From Rhodoluna sp. KAS3 (GTDB lineage Bacteria > Actinomycetota > Actinomycetes > Actinomycetales > Microbacteriaceae): DNA of 64,000 bases. This document shows, in pieces, positions 19,523 to 28,255 of this stretch (position 1 is the first letter of the stretch; each line of letters starts with the position of its first letter). The position numbers and the translations under genes were made by a program. The stretch covers positions 744,001-808,000 of the forward strand of contig NZ_AP026910.1 in the NCBI RefSeq assembly GCF_026000575.1, written 5' to 3'. The notes beneath the pieces are model-generated. The model was not told the DNA's origin. It ran no database searches and saw nothing but the letters and a program-made list of their open reading frames with translations.

Positions 19523-20845
19523 CTAACTCCACGGATTAGGCGCGTTTAGCACTTTCAGCAAGGCCTGGGCTTTGAGCTCAGTCTCAGCAAGTTCGGCATC
19601 CGGGTCTGAGTCAGAGGTAATGCCACCACCCACACCAAGACTTACCTGTCCAGACTCAAAAATAAGCGTCCTAATAGTCATTCCAAATTCTGCAGAACCA
19701 TCAACCCCGATGTATCCAAGCGCCCCCGAATAAACTCCGCGAGGCCCAGCCTCTAGGTCTGAAATGATTTCCATGGCACGGATTTTAGGAGCACCCGTCA
19801 TCGACCCACCAGGAAATGCTGATGCTAGGACTGCTGAGATGTCCAGGTCGTCCTTCAACTGAGCAGTGACGGTTGAGACCAACTGATGAACGGTCGCGTA
19901 GGTTTCGACCTCGAAAAGTGCGGGAACCTGGACACTGTCAATTTCGGCCACCCTTGAGAGATCATTGCGCATCAGATCTACGATCATTAGGTTCTCGGCG
20001 CGTTCCTTAACGTTTGATTTGAGTTCGGCTGCGATTGTCGCATCGGTCAATTCATCAGCTCCCCGCCCTCGGGTGCCCTTGATTGGCTTGGTTGAGAGGT
20101 GCCCAGATGAGTCGAGCTTGAGGAACTGCTCAGGTGAACTGCTCACCACCGCTTTGTCGCCGAATCGAAGATATGCGGAATATGGCGCTGGGTTTTGTTC
20201 TCGCAAAGCCAGGAACGTAAAAAGCGGATCCGCGTTGGTACTTAGGGTGACCTGATTGGTTAGGCAAATTTGATAGACATCCCCGGCCTCGATGTGGCGC
20301 TGGGCCGATTCGATCATCCCGAGATATTGACTTGGGCTGTGCCTCAATTGAGCAGAAAAAGTAACCTGATCTGCCCTGAATCGATTTCGGTAAATAGACT
20401 GCTGCCCGCCAACCAAAGTCAGGCGTAGCAAGGCGGCTCGATGCCAAGCACTAAAAGCCCGCTGGCTCTCAAACAACCCAACAAAGTACATCGACTTGTC
20501 GAGGTGATCAAAAATAATCGCTCGATCCACACTGATGAACGCGTGCGAACTATCAAGCTCATAGTTGAGGCAACCAACCAACCCAGGGCGCCACGAAAAA
20601 GGAAGGTTTTGATTACCCGCGGCATCCACCGCAACATCGATTTGGGGATTGCCAACCGCCCTACCGATTGACGCAACACCGTCAACAGAGAATATTTCTG
20701 GAGTTCCTGCACCCATGACGCTGAACGGTTCATCGATGTGGTGTTCGCGATCGAGCCAGAAAGCGTAGGGTTCTGAGCTGTAAAACTGAGCAAATACGTC
20801 AGCTGGCGCAGCCCAACCGGCAAGGTGCGCAGAGTACAGCTGCAT
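19523..20845 (-). CDS. pabB: Aminodeoxychorismate synthase component I (chorismate-binding)
   Basis: PabB aminates chorismate to 4-amino-4-deoxychorismate in folate biosynthesis. The 440-aa protein has the chorismate-binding domain with PIKGTRGRGADE, ENLMIVDLMRNDLSRV, and the terminal GGSMTGAPKIRAMEII ... GVYSGALGYIG signature, all typical of PabB/TrpE. I favour PabB over TrpE because the divergent neighbour looks like aminodeoxychorismate lyase. No glutamine amidotransferase (pabA) is adjacent, so the partner must be encoded elsewhere. The promoter region is shared with that neighbour. Confidence 0.85.
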   Translation of the reverse strand: MQLYSAHLAGWAAPADVFAQFYSSEPYAFWLDREHHIDEPFSVMGAGTPEIFSVDGVASIGRAVGNPQIDVAVDAAGNQNLPFSWRPGLVGCLNYELDSSHAFISVDRAIIFDHLDKSMYFVGLFESQRAFSAWHRAALLRLTLVGGQQSIYRNRFRADQVTFSAQLRHSPSQYLGMIESAQRHIEAGDVYQICLTNQVTLSTNADPLFTFLALREQNPAPYSAYLRFGDKAVVSSSPEQFLKLDSSGHLSTKPIKGTRGRGADELTDATIAAELKSNVKERAENLMIVDLMRNDLSRVAEIDSVQVPALFEVETYATVHQLVSTVTAQLKDDLDISAVLASAFPGGSMTGAPKIRAMEIISDLEAGPRGVYSGALGYIGVDGSAEFGMTIRTLIFESGQVSLGVGGGITSDSDPDAELAETELKAQALLKVLNAPNPWS

Positions 20846-20881
20846 TTGTCTCCCGGTTCACTTTGGCTTTCGATGGTTTCG

Positions 20882-20893
20882 TAATCTAGATTA
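20882..20893. promoter_or_regulatory. 12-bp palindrome in the pabB/pabC divergent promoter region
   Basis: TAATCTAGATTA is a perfect palindrome in the 84-bp gap between the divergent pab genes. It overlaps a possible plus-strand promoter (TTGGCT, 18 bp, TAGATT). It could be an operator, but no regulator is identified. Confidence 0.35.
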
Positions 20894-20929
20894 GACGCAC
20901 TACAGCGGGTATTAGCCGGAGGTGAAAAG

Positions 20930-21724
20930 ATGTCTGACGCAGCACAGTTCTTTTGCTTTAAAGACGGCTCATTGCAGTTAGTCACCTCACCACCAGAATC
21001 CGAAGTCGAACTTTCCGTCGCCGACTCCTGGCTGGTCGATGAGGGGCGGGTTAGAAATCTGCAGGCTCACTTCTCTCGTTTCGGCGACTGGGTTCAGCAG
21101 ATAACCGATGTGTGCGACGAACAATTGGAACCATTCTTCGATGCTGTTCGAGAAGCAATTCCTAATCAGGGTCGCTGGTTTCCACGTATTGAATTTCACG
21201 GAGAGGCCACCGCGCCAAATCACCTCTTCTTGAGACTGCGCGAGGCGCCCGAGCAGCTGGGGCCCATTACCCTATGGACTTATCCAGAAACCGACCCGCG
21301 ACACCATCCAACCGTCAAGGGCCCAGATTTGAGCCTCTGCCTGCAAGTGAGAAGAGCCGCTCAGATGCACGGCGCCGACGAGGCAGTCTTTTTGGATGAG
21401 CGCGGAAACCTTATTGAAGGCGCCCTGAGTTCAATTGTTTGGTGGCGTGGGGATGTCCTGTGTGCACCAGACCACCAAACCAAATGGCTTCCGAGCATTA
21501 CTCGACAAGAAGTTTTTGCGATAGCAGAGCAAATGGGCATCCGCACCCGCACCGAAAATGCTCGACCAGCTGACTTAGTTGAACTTGAAATCTGGGCCCT
21601 TAGCTCTTTACAGGGCATCAGATTGGTTCGAGACTGGATTGATCTCGGCGGCCCAGTCGGCCCAGCTAAACATCTAGAGTCATTTCAGAAGCGATTGAGA
21701 CTCCAGCTGACCGCTATCGATTAA
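20930..21724 (+). CDS. pabC: Class IV aminotransferase, probable aminodeoxychorismate lyase
   Basis: A fold-type IV PLP enzyme of 264 aa. PabC converts aminodeoxychorismate to p-aminobenzoate and pyruvate. The likely Schiff-base lysine is K130 in TVKGPDLS. Other family features are GADEAVFLDERGNLIEGALSS (substrate and cofactor contacts) and the PSITRQEV segment. The WW-containing pattern IVWWRGD is typical of the actinobacterial variant. A good GGAGG precedes the ATG. Divergence from pabB supports the folate role, but a related role such as branched-chain or D-amino acid transamination cannot be ruled out from sequence alone. Confidence 0.82.
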   Translation: MSDAAQFFCFKDGSLQLVTSPPESEVELSVADSWLVDEGRVRNLQAHFSRFGDWVQQITDVCDEQLEPFFDAVREAIPNQGRWFPRIEFHGEATAPNHLFLRLREAPEQLGPITLWTYPETDPRHHPTVKGPDLSLCLQVRRAAQMHGADEAVFLDERGNLIEGALSSIVWWRGDVLCAPDHQTKWLPSITRQEVFAIAEQMGIRTRTENARPADLVELEIWALSSLQGIRLVRDWIDLGGPVGPAKHLESFQKRLRLQLTAID

Positions 21725-21751
21725 GCCAGGGATTGAATCGCAAGTTCATAA

Positions 21752-23386
21752 CTAATCGAGGCGGCTGGTTAATTGCACTTTGCGACTGGTGAATTCGGCT
21801 ATCGCATCGTCATGGGTAATCAGGAGCACGGTTCGATGCGACCCTGCTGCAGCAAGCAAATCACGGATAAGTGGCACCGCCGTGGCATGGTCGACATTGG
21901 CTGTGGGCTCATCGAGGATAAGGACCTGAAAATCGGCCAGCAGCGCTCGGGCAAGCCCCAAACGCTGCGCTTCACCACCACTGATAAGCACTCCGCGCTC
22001 CCCCAACTCGGTATTCAAGCTTTCCCGGGTTTCAAAAGTCGCGCGAAGCCCAACTCGATCAAGCACCGCGAGTAGTTCATCATCCGATGCCGTTGGCTTT
22101 GCGATCAGCAAGTTATCACGCACTGAACCAACGAAGATTGTTGGTTGCTGTTCAACCAAGCCGATTACTCTCCGCAAACTACTTGGATCGAAGTCACTGA
22201 TTGACTTACCGTTTATCGTGAGTGAGCCAGCCCTGGTGTTTAAGAAACCCAAAAGCAGATTTGCCACCGTGGTTTTACCGGAGCCGCTGGCGCCAACGAG
22301 CGATACCCGGTCACCGAACCTAATCGACATCGTGAAATCCTGAAGGCCAGCTTCTGAGTTTGGATAGGTCGCGGATGCCCTGTTGAAACTAATCTCATCT
22401 ACCTGAGTTAGTCCGATTTGGCCTCTGGACTCTTCGATTTCCGATGGAATCGAAGTATCGAGAAAGTCCTGTATTCGTGAAGCGGATGCTTGGTATTTTT
22501 GCCAGACTGAAACCAAGGACTGAGCCGAAGAAACAACCTCGAAAACGGCCATCGGCAACAAAACCAAAACAGCAAGCAAAACTCCATCGATCTGACCGGC
22601 CACAACGGCCTGAGCCCCGATAAACGACAAGCTGAATGTTGCCATCGATGAAAAAACCAGGATGAGCGCCTGGCCCAGACCAGCCGCGCTAGCGGATTTG
22701 ACTGACTTTTTGAGCAGACCATCCGTATTCTTGCCAAGTTCATCGAGGACAACCGAGGCCCAGCCAAAAGCCTTCAAAACATCGAGGTTTTCCAGCAACT
22801 CCAAGCTGCCGCTGGATAACTCTGCCTTGGCGTTCAAGGTCGACTCATCACTAGATTTGCTGACCAAACCTGAGATTGGCAAAGCGATTAGAAACGCACC
22901 GAGTAAGCAAAGCCCCAAAGCGCCAGCGGCACTTGGAACGAGAAGGCCTACACCGATGACTGCCAGCACACTGACCACGACCGCCTGCAATAGTGGCGCT
23001 ACGACCCTAACCGGAAGATTTTGGAGTTCGTCTACATCGTTTATGAGTCGCGAAATGGTTGCGCCTCTGTCGGGCAAACCGGCAGGTGCGAATGGAATGA
23101 GTTTTTGCAGCAATTTTGGCCGTTGCAAGCTGAGCATCCGAAACGTGGCATTGTGAAGAATGACTCGTTCGGCATAACGGCCGGCTGCCCGACCCAGCGC
23201 AAAGCCTCTGACCCCAACAACGGCAACCATTAGGTACATCACCGGTGGCTGCTCAGCAGCCCTCGAGATAAGCCAAGCAGAGGTTGCCAGCAGGGCGACG
23301 GCAGAGAGAGCCTGAATTATGCTCACGAAAAGCCCGACGCGATACTCGCCAGTTCTGGGTAGGCCAATCCTCATCAATTTACGCAC
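21752..23386 (-). CDS. cydC: Cysteine/glutathione ABC exporter CydC
   Basis: CydC is half of the CydDC heterodimeric ABC exporter needed for cytochrome bd assembly and periplasmic thiol balance. From the GTG at 23384-23386 (after GAGG, overlapping the cydD stop by eight bases) the protein is 544 aa. Six N-terminal membrane helices (about 15-300) are followed by the ATPase domain with Walker A GASGSGKTT, the signature ISGGEAQRL and Walker B VLILDEPTAN. A TTG at 23398 is an alternative start. It is last in the cydABDC operon. Confidence 0.9.
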   Translation of the reverse strand: MRKLMRIGLPRTGEYRVGLFVSIIQALSAVALLATSAWLISRAAEQPPVMYLMVAVVGVRGFALGRAAGRYAERVILHNATFRMLSLQRPKLLQKLIPFAPAGLPDRGATISRLINDVDELQNLPVRVVAPLLQAVVVSVLAVIGVGLLVPSAAGALGLCLLGAFLIALPISGLVSKSSDESTLNAKAELSSGSLELLENLDVLKAFGWASVVLDELGKNTDGLLKKSVKSASAAGLGQALILVFSSMATFSLSFIGAQAVVAGQIDGVLLAVLVLLPMAVFEVVSSAQSLVSVWQKYQASASRIQDFLDTSIPSEIEESRGQIGLTQVDEISFNRASATYPNSEAGLQDFTMSIRFGDRVSLVGASGSGKTTVANLLLGFLNTRAGSLTINGKSISDFDPSSLRRVIGLVEQQPTIFVGSVRDNLLIAKPTASDDELLAVLDRVGLRATFETRESLNTELGERGVLISGGEAQRLGLARALLADFQVLILDEPTANVDHATAVPLIRDLLAAAGSHRTVLLITHDDAIAEFTSRKVQLTSRLD

Positions 23387-24839
23387 CGGCGACCTCAACT
23401 ATCTCATCGGCTGCCGCAATCAGGGCTGGTTGGTGTGTGGCTGCGATAACCGTGAACCCACGGCCTGCAAACCAACGCAAAGAATCGATAACTCTGGTTG
23501 CTCGCGAGCTGTCGATAGCCGAAATTGGTTCATCCAGCACCAGCATCGGGGTTTGTTGGTTGAGCGCACGATAAAAGGCTCTAGCCAGCGAAATTCGCTG
23601 AGCCTGACCGCCAGACACTCCCTGTCCATTTGGTCCAACCACCGAGTGCATATCAAGGTCATCTAGGGCCGCGAGCATTAGTGACTGAACCAGAGCCGGA
23701 TGATTGACATATTGCGAATCCTTGGAATTTGGACCAAGAATGTTGGTTTCAACTGTTCCCTCAAGAAGCATGGTTCGCTGGGGTACCCAGCTAGAGCGGG
23801 ACAAAGCGGTGGATTCCCCAGAATCATCGATGCCAATTATCGAGCGCAGCAAAGTGCTCTTGCCCGAACCAGACGGACCGACAATGACTGCCAATTGCCC
23901 TGGTGCAAAGGTTCTTGGCTGCCTAGCTGAACCCTCTCGAACTTCTTTTGAAGCCTCAATCGCATCGAGGACCACCCCAGATGCTGTGACGCCCTCAGCG
24001 GCAGCGTGAAAGTTCACTCCGACCTGCCTTATTGGCAGATACGCCTCCGGTGCAAGAATCAGAACGAAAAGCCCGATGAGCAGAGTCACCTCGCCGTTCA
24101 CAAGCCGAAGACCTATCGAAACTGCAATCAGAGCTACCGAAAGACTCGCCAGGAGCTCTAAGGCAAAACCGGATAGGAATGAAACCCGCAAGACCTTCAT
24201 GGTGCGCTCTCGGTATTCCTCGCTAACTTCAGCTATTTTGGTCACTTGCATTTGCGCCCGACCAAAAACTCTCAAGGTTCCGAGGCCTCTCATCACCTCT
24301 AGAAAGTGCCCGGTCAGCTTAGAAAGCGCCTCAAACTGCTTTTGCTGAACCGACCTGGTGGCCCAGCCAATTAGAACCATAAACAACGGGATAAGCGGAA
24401 TGGTTAACATCACGACAAGTCCGCTAGCAAAATCGGCTAGTGAAATAATCACGATGAGAATCGGGGTGATTAGAGCGGTGTAGACCAGCTGAGGCAGGTA
24501 CTTGGCAAAGTATGCATCCAGCGCGTCCAGCCCTGAAGTAGCTGAAGTATTTACCGTTGCTATTCTTTGCTTGGCAAGCCATGCTGGCCCAAGTTTCACG
24601 ACGGCAGAAAAGTATTTTTTGCGTAGCTCTTGCTTGACCAAATTCGCAGCCCGCTGAGCGAGAAACTCTTGAAACCAGACAACTAACGCTCGGACTAGCC
24701 CTGCCCCGAGAGCAAACCAGAGGTTGCCCGTAACCGCAGAAACTGGCACCGATTCAACAAATATCTGACTTACAAACCAAGCTAAATTCCAGGCTGCAAC
24801 GACTGTCGACAGGCTGGAAAGCATGGCAAGAGCGACCAC
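23379..24839 (-). CDS. cydD: Cysteine/glutathione ABC exporter CydD
   Basis: CydD pairs with CydC in an ABC exporter required for cytochrome bd maturation. The reading from the GTG at 24837-24839 gives 486 aa with six membrane helices, Walker A GPSGSGKST, signature VSGGQAQRI and LVLDEPISA. The open frame extends 28 codons upstream to the cydB stop and encodes a segment (LDPRLLREAGAARWF) that resembles the conserved CydD N-terminus. However, that extension has no ATG, GTG or TTG before the GTG used here. The true start may therefore be a non-standard codon, such as ATC at 24900-24902 preceded by TTAGG. See the findings list. Confidence 0.85.
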   Translation of the reverse strand: MVALAMLSSLSTVVAAWNLAWFVSQIFVESVPVSAVTGNLWFALGAGLVRALVVWFQEFLAQRAANLVKQELRKKYFSAVVKLGPAWLAKQRIATVNTSATSGLDALDAYFAKYLPQLVYTALITPILIVIISLADFASGLVVMLTIPLIPLFMVLIGWATRSVQQKQFEALSKLTGHFLEVMRGLGTLRVFGRAQMQVTKIAEVSEEYRERTMKVLRVSFLSGFALELLASLSVALIAVSIGLRLVNGEVTLLIGLFVLILAPEAYLPIRQVGVNFHAAAEGVTASGVVLDAIEASKEVREGSARQPRTFAPGQLAVIVGPSGSGKSTLLRSIIGIDDSGESTALSRSSWVPQRTMLLEGTVETNILGPNSKDSQYVNHPALVQSLMLAALDDLDMHSVVGPNGQGVSGGQAQRISLARAFYRALNQQTPMLVLDEPISAIDSSRATRVIDSLRWFAGRGFTVIAATHQPALIAAADEIVEVAGA

Positions 24840-24923
24840 GCTGGCTATAAACCAGCGGGCCGCTCCTGCCTCGCGAAGTAATCGCGGATCTAAAGGCTTG
24901 ATTTGAAAACCTAACCGATCGAT

Positions 24924-25943
24924 TTAGTGCGCGTGTGCCGGAATTGACTTGCGACTAACCCGCTTGCGGAAAACCCAGTAGGTCCAGGTCTGGTAGGCAA
25001 GCACCAAAGGAATCATGAACACAGCCACCCAAGTCATAACCGTTAAGGTGTATTGGCTTGAAGAGGCATTCTCGATGGTGAGGCTAAATGCAGGATCAAT
25101 TGATGAGGGGAACACATTCGGAAACAGAGCAGCAAACAGACTGCCAACCGCCGTGATGATAGTTACCACCAGCAACGTGAACGAAATTCCCTCACGTTTG
25201 AACAGGTTTGCAACTAGCCCAGCGATAAGGCTTACAGCTGCCAGTGCCGAAAGGATGAATCCCAAGACACTGAAGTGCGCGACCAAGGTCCAAACCAAAA
25301 AGGTAGCAGCCAAGAGTGTTGCGGCTGATCCGACTTTGGTGGCCAGTGCACGAGCCCGCTCCTTGATATCTCCATCTGTTTTTAGAGTGATAAAAACCAG
25401 ACCATGAGTCCAGAACAAGGTCAGAGTCACTAACCCGCCAAGTAGACCGTATGGATTTAGAAGAGTGAAAATCGTACCGGTGTAAACGTGGTCCTGGTTC
25501 AATGGAACTCCCTGCACGATGTTTGCGAAGGCAACTCCCCAAAGCAGTGCCGGAACAGCTGATCCGATCACAATCATCCAGTCAAAGTTGGCTTTCCAAC
25601 GTTCTTCGTTTGCACCAATCGTGTGCCCCTTGCCGCGGTATTCAAACGCCACACCGCGCATAATTAGGGCAACGAGGATAATCAGTAGTGGCAAATAGAA
25701 CCCGCTGAACAGCGATGCGTACCACTCTGGAAAAGCCGCGAAAAGGCTTGCACCCGCCACAATCACCCAGGTTTCGTTTAGATCCCAAACTGGACCAATG
25801 GTGTTGATAAGCACCCTTCTATCGGTGTCATCTTTGCCAAGAAACGGCAGCGACATACCAACGCCAAAGTCAAACCCGTCGAGCACAAAGTACCCAATGA
25901 ACAAGAAACCGACGATTAGGAACCAAATTTCATTCAATTGCAT
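24924..25943 (-). CDS. cydB: Cytochrome bd ubiquinol oxidase subunit II
   Basis: CydB is the second subunit of the high-affinity quinol oxidase in the cytoplasmic membrane. The 339-aa protein has about eight transmembrane segments and begins MQLNEIWFLIVGFLFIGYFVLDGFDFGVGM, the diagnostic N-terminus with the GFDFGVG motif. The start is 21 bp downstream of cydA. It is followed in the same reading frame, after one TAA, by the cydD coding region. Confidence 0.95.
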   Translation of the reverse strand: MQLNEIWFLIVGFLFIGYFVLDGFDFGVGMSLPFLGKDDTDRRVLINTIGPVWDLNETWVIVAGASLFAAFPEWYASLFSGFYLPLLIILVALIMRGVAFEYRGKGHTIGANEERWKANFDWMIVIGSAVPALLWGVAFANIVQGVPLNQDHVYTGTIFTLLNPYGLLGGLVTLTLFWTHGLVFITLKTDGDIKERARALATKVGSAATLLAATFLVWTLVAHFSVLGFILSALAAVSLIAGLVANLFKREGISFTLLVVTIITAVGSLFAALFPNVFPSSIDPAFSLTIENASSSQYTLTVMTWVAVFMIPLVLAYQTWTYWVFRKRVSRKSIPAHAH

Positions 25944-25964
25944 TTTCTTTTGTCCTATCGATTT

Positions 25965-27383
25965 CTAGTAGGCAACAGCCAGTTGTTCAGCATCGGAATC
26001 TTTTTTAACATCGACTTCTTCGATGCCTTTTTGAGCTGCAGCAAGCAAAAGCTTCATCTCGACAACCGCGAGAATTCCATAAACAGCTGTGAAGACAATT
26101 AGTGAGATCAAGACATCAACACCATTGATGCCTGGAGAAACTCCATCGGCAGTCTTCATTAGTTTGAACACCAGCCAAGGTTGGCGACCCATCTCGGTGA
26201 AAAGCCAACCGATTGAGATGCCAAGTACCGGAAGTGGTGCTGCCCAAATGGCAACATTCCAAGTCCAGGTTGGCAGGGTGAAGTTGCCCTTTCGGGTCAG
26301 AAACAAGCCAACTGCAGCGATCAGGAATGACAGTGCACCGAGTGCGATCATCCAACGGAAGGCCCAGTAGGTAATCCAGATAGTAGGCATGTAGTCCCCA
26401 GGCCCGTAGGCCGCAACGTACTGTGCCTGCAGGTCGTTCAGACCTTCAACCTCACCATCGAGAGTGTGGGTTGAAAGAAACGAAAGCAGGTTCGGAATAC
26501 GAATAGACCAAAGTTCACTCTTGCCGTCTGGTGTTCCCAGGGTGAATATCGAAAATGACGCTGGCGCTGAGGTGTTGTAGAGCGCCTCGGCAGCTGCCAT
26601 TTTCATTGGCTGGGTCTCAACCATGGCAAGGCCTAGGCCGTCACCGCTAACCGCAGTTCCCACGCCACCCACGATTACAGACCAAAGGCCAAACCGCAGC
26701 GATGTGCCCATGGTGTCTACCTGCTGGTTGCGCTTCAGGTGGTACGCAGCCACGGATGCAATTACGGCACCGGCAAACATTAGCGATGCGGTGATGGTGT
26801 GAGGAAACTGGTTGAGCGCAACAATGTTGGTCAAGACAGCACCGATGTCGACTAGTTCGGCTCGATTTTTTGCTTCGTTTATCTCAAAACCAACTGGGTT
26901 TTGCATGAACGCATTTGCAGCCAGGATGAAATATGCAGAGAGCAAGACACCAAAAGCGGTCATCCAAATGGTGGCGAGGTGAACCTTCTTTGAAAGCCGG
27001 TCCCAACCAAAAATCCACAACCCGATGAATGTCGCTTCGAAGAAGAAGGCCAATAGACCTTCCATAGCCAATGGGGCTCCGAACACATCTCCGACAAATC
27101 GAGAGTAGTCAGACCAGTTCATACCGAATTGGAACTCTTGAACGATTCCGGTGACAACACCCATCGCAAAGTTGATCAAAAAGATCTTTCCGTACAGCTT
27201 GGTCATTTTTAGGTACTTCTCTTTGCCGGTGCGCACCCATGCGGTTTGCATGATGGCCACCAGCAAAACCATGCCGATAGTCAGTGGCACGAACAGGAAG
27301 TGGTAAACGGTGGTTAGACCAAACTGCCAACGCGATAAATCTAAGGCGCTGAGTTCGGTTAGCACTGCAGGAATTGCGTGCAT
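25965..27383 (-). CDS. cydA: Cytochrome bd ubiquinol oxidase subunit I
   Basis: CydA carries the three haems (b558, b595, d) of the bd-type oxidase, which reduces oxygen at low concentration without pumping protons. The 472-aa protein has about nine membrane helices. The probable haem ligand is H28 in VYHFLFVPLTIG, and GDGLGLAMVETQPMKMAAAEA is the highly conserved QPMKMA block. At this length it belongs to the short Q-loop type. It heads the operon cydABDC. A DtxR-like box lies 74 bp upstream of the start, overlapping the likely promoter, which suggests iron control. A TTATAA element at 27439-27444 may be the -10. Confidence 0.95.
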   Translation of the reverse strand: MHAIPAVLTELSALDLSRWQFGLTTVYHFLFVPLTIGMVLLVAIMQTAWVRTGKEKYLKMTKLYGKIFLINFAMGVVTGIVQEFQFGMNWSDYSRFVGDVFGAPLAMEGLLAFFFEATFIGLWIFGWDRLSKKVHLATIWMTAFGVLLSAYFILAANAFMQNPVGFEINEAKNRAELVDIGAVLTNIVALNQFPHTITASLMFAGAVIASVAAYHLKRNQQVDTMGTSLRFGLWSVIVGGVGTAVSGDGLGLAMVETQPMKMAAAEALYNTSAPASFSIFTLGTPDGKSELWSIRIPNLLSFLSTHTLDGEVEGLNDLQAQYVAAYGPGDYMPTIWITYWAFRWMIALGALSFLIAAVGLFLTRKGNFTLPTWTWNVAIWAAPLPVLGISIGWLFTEMGRQPWLVFKLMKTADGVSPGINGVDVLISLIVFTAVYGILAVVEMKLLLAAAQKGIEEVDVKKDSDAEQLAVAY

Positions 27384-27456
27384 TGCGTTCTCGCTTTCTG
27401 AAGAGATTTCGGTCTCTCCAATTCCGGTTTACTCCCCTTTATAACGTTTTGGCAAC

Positions 27457-27475
27457 AAAGGTTAGGCATACCTAA
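27457..27475. promoter_or_regulatory. DtxR/IdeR-like iron box between cydA and dedA
   Basis: AAAGGTTAGGCATACCTAA matches the 19-bp DtxR/IdeR consensus (TTAGGTTAGGCTAACCTAA) at 15 positions and contains TTAGG-N4-CCTAA. On the minus strand it overlaps the expected -35 region of cydA. On the plus strand it fills the spacer of a possible dedA promoter (TTGGCA at 27449-27454, TAAATT at 27473-27478). Confidence 0.65.
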
Positions 27476-27532
27476 ATTACTAGAAGACTTTTCCAAAAAG
27501 CGAGTGTGACTCGCGTCTGTCATGATTAAACC

Positions 27533-28255
27533 GTGAATGAGATTCTTGACTGGATTCTGAACATGGTTCAGAGCGTTGACCCGGCAACTCGCAACCTTTT
27601 GGCCGGCCTCGCAATCATGCTCGAGACCTCGCTTTTCATCGGTTTGATTATGCCCGGTGACACCGTAGTTCTAGTTGCCTCAACGGGCGTACTTGACCTC
27701 GGCGACTTTTTCTTTTTGCTCGGAGCAGTCCTGCTAGGTTCACTTATCGGTGAGTCGGTCGGCTTCCTGATCGGCAGGTTCTTCGGAGAGCGCATCCGTG
27801 CCAGCCGGTTGGGTCAAAAAATTGGTGAAAAAAACTGGCAGATGGCTGATGTGTTTGTTGAAACCCGCGGCGGTTTGGCGGTAGCGATTTCTAGATTTCT
27901 GCCAGTACTGCACTCTTTGGTTCCGGTTGTGTCTGGCATGACCAGGATGAAGTACCGAGTATTCATCCGCTGGACTGTAGCTGCTTGTGCGGTGTGGGCC
28001 AGCGCCTATGTCGGTGTCGGCTATCTGGCGCGCGCCAGCTATGAAGAGGTTTCCAAGAACCTCAAGTTCGGCGGATTAGTTTTCGTGGTGATTATCATCG
28101 CGTTTGTGGTTCTGGTTCACTTTGGTAAAAAGCGGCTAGAGAAATCTGCCGAACGCATGATTGCCGAGGGTGAGGCTGCAATGGCAGCAATTGCCGGCGC
28201 CGAGCAAATCGAACGCGGCGAAGAAAACAACTTCGATCAAAGCGAGAAAAACTAA
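27533..28255 (+). CDS. DedA family membrane protein (SNARE-associated / VTT domain)
   Basis: DedA proteins are polytopic inner-membrane proteins linked to membrane phospholipid recycling and proton-dependent homeostasis. The 240-aa protein has the VTT core with ETSLFIGLIMPGDT, the GxxxG-rich re-entrant part, FFGERIRASRLG and SRFLPVLHSLVPVVSGMTRM, all hallmark motifs. The GTG at 27533-27535 has no Shine-Dalgarno, and a CATGAT -10-like element lies just upstream, so the transcript may be leaderless. The TAA stop overlaps the ATG of the next gene. Confidence 0.88.
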   Translation: MNEILDWILNMVQSVDPATRNLLAGLAIMLETSLFIGLIMPGDTVVLVASTGVLDLGDFFFLLGAVLLGSLIGESVGFLIGRFFGERIRASRLGQKIGEKNWQMADVFVETRGGLAVAISRFLPVLHSLVPVVSGMTRMKYRVFIRWTVAACAVWASAYVGVGYLARASYEEVSKNLKFGGLVFVVIIIAFVVLVHFGKKRLEKSAERMIAEGEAAMAAIAGAEQIERGEENNFDQSEKN

